Made by a program: the position numbers and the translations under genes. A stretch of 64,000 nt of DNA from Verrucomicrobiaceae bacterium (lineage in GTDB: Bacteria; Verrucomicrobiota; Verrucomicrobiia; Verrucomicrobiales; Verrucomicrobiaceae), in NCBI GenBank assembly GCA_016795465.1, contig JAEUHK010000030.1, positions 209,003-273,002 of the forward strand. Reading direction: 5' to 3'. Shown here one piece after another: positions 63,801-64,000 of the stretch (its first letter is position 1; every line of letters begins with the position of its first letter). Below the pieces are notes generated by a model. It had not been told where the DNA came from and ran no database searches. It saw only the letters and a program-made list of their open reading frames with translations.

Positions 63801-64000
63801 TGATCACCGTGTCCGGGCGACGCACCCGCAGCGATCCCGCAAAACGTGTCGTCGTGCCGGAAAAGGTGTTTCCAGTGATCGTCGAACTAGCCACATCGAG
63901 TGTGACAAGCTGATTGCCCTGCTCCTGGCTCAACGTGTTCAGTCCCCCAGCCACGCCGGAGATCGTGTTGTTGGTGAACGTGATGTTCGTCGCAGTCGCC
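54832..64000 (-). CDS. giant secreted parallel-beta-helix repeat protein (5' end beyond window)
   Basis: Over 3050 residues are visible. The frame stays open to the window edge, so the start and any signal peptide lie outside; the GTG at 63954 is merely the first in-window candidate. Most of the protein is PbH1/NosD-like right-handed beta-helix turns, with recurring patterns such as 'TISGNTFQGMTG' and 'GITISKNIAKNAVNGLRIE'. Adhesin-type spacers ('GGDGNDVMLT', 'DADDALAFDVNG'-like) are interspersed. Residues ~822-1455 and ~1784-2415 (numbered from 63954) are near-identical copies. From ~2551 to the end come NxxGxxxAF-type tandem modules ('SSNGHIAFRGHLELGSG', 'DGNQIAFTAST'). The C-terminus '...DGTSSLLLGL' has no PEP-CTERM or LPxTG tail. 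It is probably a surface or extracellular adhesin/stalk protein. Confidence 0.88.
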   Translation of the reverse strand, partial: ATATNITFTNNTISGVAGGLNTLSQEQGNQLVTLDVASSTITGNTFSGTTTRFAGSLRVRRPDTVISGNTFNSTGLGIATSQLFVQNNTTPLQTIVAANTFDKGVYLDGSTTVGLTIQGFIGVVPAGTTINILGGTYTENIDATGNSVTLAPGASTSKVVINGSLLLDANDALAFDVNGVTAGAGYDQFEVAGAVTLGGAASTFGGSYPVFTGQTIVLVSNDMADPVTGIFAGLAEGATIPNFIGSGLPAQISYTGGDGNDVMLTILGVSVVGPNLVIESPSGSGTSNDSVTLVINGPNLRLSDPNNPLFAGPGAVQIDPNTIEIPLASLTGSIVFQGTGGDDVLTLDFTAGNPVPPGGITFNGGSGNDGLRVVGNGQTVVYSPDVVTNGNGTITVGGSTVVFTGLEPVDFVGVALTLSLPGANDVVDLANGFLIDGTTPATVISGTSGGVGFENARVRSSSIVIDTTGVAGTDAITLTSMDNAHLNSSLTVTTGTEAGDTITVSGTTTVSGTTTLNAKTIALNAAVTNAVTGSVATSVTVAAPGQIQDGINVAVAGITVSVGAGTYVEDVDVNKALTLQGAGASTTIIQGVLGGANETVLLGSNQVIDGFTITRQLGGGENNTGLTITTGATGSVVRNCIFTGNRTAIYLNGGNSDATITRNTIDDNRTGFLLPDGSGYGAYIITENNITNNKTFGVLFNAATAIDAGFTLSRNNISGNYGVQVENNSGSTVNASANWWGNSSPVITASTINGTFPPVFNYPGPAVPQGAPYPYDITGSAATSVDYTPLILSGVDSDLVTPGFQPDRTVLRVVSASPQSGAAGRIHEGASTAVANGVVNVDSGTYAESVTLSQAVDVRGPNWNVSPNGGARVAEAVIVPPSTNASTGAVVTITSSGVLFRGFTVDGDNTALADSGVGLGGPLGTSIDAARCVFLNANGVNGITISKNIAKNAVNGLRIEQTTNYFASGGPAGAVRSTNILLDDNLVQDMTGTGIRLGNSMYAKITNNTVSNADNGIAFSSFRISDAGSAADRVIQGNTISARFAGIWTNLFHASPYALVNNTISVAPAATAMAPTPQNRTAWYGIMYSTVSAPQNFTNQTNLPQVVTPEWWTATGNVIDGAALEPTSTGYGYWLFYVDNNRDSVGTDHFGQISGGSVSNVNIGIMLKNRDTDPATNFGTAAIGAHAAVSGVAFSLNAAGSGFRLIDDATWTTSNPAPLLNKRNVQLAIGSGSTITGGAIGLHVTRPASFAQPDYNNIVGGALSDLAFSGQTGDYITLVGTPNGLDGTSSTFDTLNGATAVQAALFDIEDKITHKLDDTALGLVRVKTGHVFVSATGSLDRGITAASVGDVVNVEDGYPLVLTTEITKNVTFAGTFSITSANIPTDTTATTVLTSFMTRKGTSTVTADMTGMNANQIAAVNANLSFFNGFTGAPVTILRAAVIVGYTPTIQSGIDYALSGDTVQVSAGTYTENVTINGKNISLVGPNAGLNDAAGTRVAEAVITAASNAPLITVEANVTSYALDGFRLVGADYSSSSNGRLVWAKGQDTASTIRNNVLELTSAAAGTKRYIWLGGSGSVSSGSSFISGAISHNQFKAAGGGSGFNGIIMQQWSANFTISGNTFQGMTGQRNVLIWHPSATTVIENNEFSRVDAGGDVLYLGGPSPTVGTAGAVVRNNKFSSGGAGMTVFSYGTNITVTGNDFSGVAGSKLQLDTPPVGTTINASGNWWGAASGATIATSLVPGTGAIDFTPFLTTGADVTPATVGFQGDFSDVTVTTSGGQSGVVARIQEGVTTAATSGVVNVEAGTYAESVTISQAVDVRGPNWNVSPNGGARVAEAVIVPPSTNTSTGAVVTITSSGVLFRGFTVDGDNTALADSGVGLGGPLGTSIDAARCVFLNANGVNGITISKNIAKNAVNGLRIEQTTNYFASGAPAVRSSNILLDDNLVQDMTGTGIRLGNSMYAKITNNTVSNADNGIAFSSFRISDAGSAADRVIQGNTISARFAGIWTNLFHASPYALVNNTITVAPAATAMAPTPQNRTAWYGIMYSTVSAPQNFTNQPNLPQVVTPEWWTATGNVIDGAALEPTSNGYGYWLFYVDNNRDSVGTDHFGQISGGSVSNVNIGIMLKNRDTDPATNFGTAAIGAHAAVSGVAFSLNAGGTGLRLIDDATWTTSNPAPLLNKRNVQLAIGSGSTITGGAIGLHITRPASFAQPDYNNIVGGALSDLAFSGQTGDYITLVGTPNGLDATLSTFDTANGATAAQAALFDIEDKITHKLDDTALGLVRVKMGHVFVSATGSLDRGITAASVGDVVNVEDGYPLVLTTEITKNVTFAGTFTISAGTIPTDSTATTVLTSFMTRKGTSTVTADMTGMNANQVAAVNANLSYFDGFTGNPVTILRAAVIVGYAPTIQSGIDYALSGDTVQVSAGTYTESVTAAAKAITLTAAGTSTAQIVVNGSFTLDANDTLPLEIDGLTPGTQHDQWVVNGIVTLGGATLSLGGSRTVLLDDAFTLISNDAVDAVSGTFNTLPEGVNILFNAVSRVLTYIGGDGNDVVLRRPPLTPIFIGVAGGASPSSSAPNADASGSVGRWESIRSGAVLSSNGHIAFRGHLELGSGTPPVTTADFQGIWRYDGTDTRLKARSGSIAPDSDGAFYDILPLNPAVSPNGLLTFFGGLRLGTGAPAVTPSTNYGLWSEMGGSLRLLLREGAPVVGAKTFRSSSAAAASNVSTAALNARLSSGTAILHLDASGGFPAQLTVVAEEGVTGPGGGTWSSLDGNSSDPRLSTNGDLGFIGWERVGSSLVQGIYSRVRTTPVGTSGVTLEARSGSTAPGTSGATFNSFERPTLYDGGMAIRCFLNLNGDNATGTRGQGVWAGTFGNLLPVVRTGDTNAQNATIPVGRTIGSVWSPFSSDSGAITMRVTLTGGPGESRAIMGSTSGTMQIIAKAGDNAPGFAGETFTNFDHPVIGDGNQIAFTASTSAGNYGIWKQASGGGPLSLVMRVGETLATSEGNKIVSQISLPGSTTDDRKYETRCIDATGRLLIHVIFDDGTSSLLLGL
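56712..58605. repeat. long direct repeat, copy A (inside the giant gene)
   Basis: About 1.9 kb that matches 59592-61491 at a constant offset of 2880 bp over most of its length, changing to 2886 bp after a 6-bp (two-residue) indel near 58205/61085. By eye the copies differ at only a few percent of positions, many of them synonymous. The repeated unit encodes about 630 residues of beta-helix. Confidence 0.92.
59592..61491. repeat. long direct repeat, copy B (inside the giant gene)
   Basis: The partner of 56712-58605. The intervening ~990 bp (58606-59591) is not repeated within the window. The offset of 2880 bp is a multiple of three, so the duplication keeps the frame. High DNA identity between two copies in one gene points to recent duplication or ongoing gene conversion. 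Confidence 0.92.

Overview
The window looks like a chromosomal segment of a Verrucomicrobia bacterium, most likely a Verrucomicrobiaceae or Prosthecobacter-like lineage. The basis is family content rather than any search: a PSD1/PSCyt protein, a large NHL/propeller protein with the Verrucomicrobium/Pirellula-type heme-binding C-terminus, DUF1080-like secreted proteins, a PEP-CTERM mini-protein, Tat-exported TIM-barrel proteins, and a giant beta-helix surface protein. Base composition is GC-rich throughout. The one clear exception is the gene at 47102-48040. I saw no rRNA, tRNA, CRISPR array, insertion sequence or phage block.

Layout. 1-1341: the end of an RND efflux pump with two tiny membrane proteins. 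1348-3214: secreted DUF1080-like protein, cytochrome c and a TrxC-type thioredoxin. 3299-5904: a sulfur operon (sulfide:quinone oxidoreductase, TusE/DsrC-like carrier, DsrE2-like protein, unknown 130-aa protein) divergent from the thioredoxin across a palindrome-bearing promoter. 5905-6309: a gene-free gap holding a 157-bp hairpin-rich element. 6310-8920: an OprC/NosA-type copper TonB receptor with a small CxxC protein. 9046-12201: glycine-rich RNA-binding protein, unknown membrane protein, Tat-exported sugar isomerase-like protein, small secreted protein. 12352-19671: phosphoglucose isomerase, a small membrane protein, a pseudokinase-LamG fusion followed 6 nt later by an amine-oxidase-like flavoprotein, a Uma2 nuclease and a DMT exporter. 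20000-22776: membrane pyrophosphatase and a HAD phosphatase.

22831-26331 is a minus-strand run of YqjD-, YqjE- and YqjK-like membrane proteins followed by two PilT-type ATPases. 26424-35295 holds the heme-binding propeller protein, an operon of monothiol-type glutaredoxin, DUF2959 lipoprotein and lipoyl synthase, an AsmA-like protein and the PSD1 protein. 35318-38127 holds signal peptidase I, MscL and Lgt. 38124-45250 is a minus-strand operon of three pseudopilins, a GspE/PilB ATPase, a response regulator and a hybrid histidine kinase; with the two PilT proteins it forms a type IV filament system with attached signalling. 45390-54542 holds mixed housekeeping (ROK kinase, MetF, FmdB-like, LysA, amidohydrolase) with several unknown envelope proteins. 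54832 to the window end is a giant repeat protein whose N-terminus lies beyond the window.

The strongest leads are the sulfur operon with its uncharacterised fourth gene and its operator-like promoter, the pseudokinase-LamG/flavoprotein pair, the glutaredoxin-lipoyl synthase operon, the roughly 1.9-kb recent duplication inside the giant gene, and several short structured intergenic repeats.
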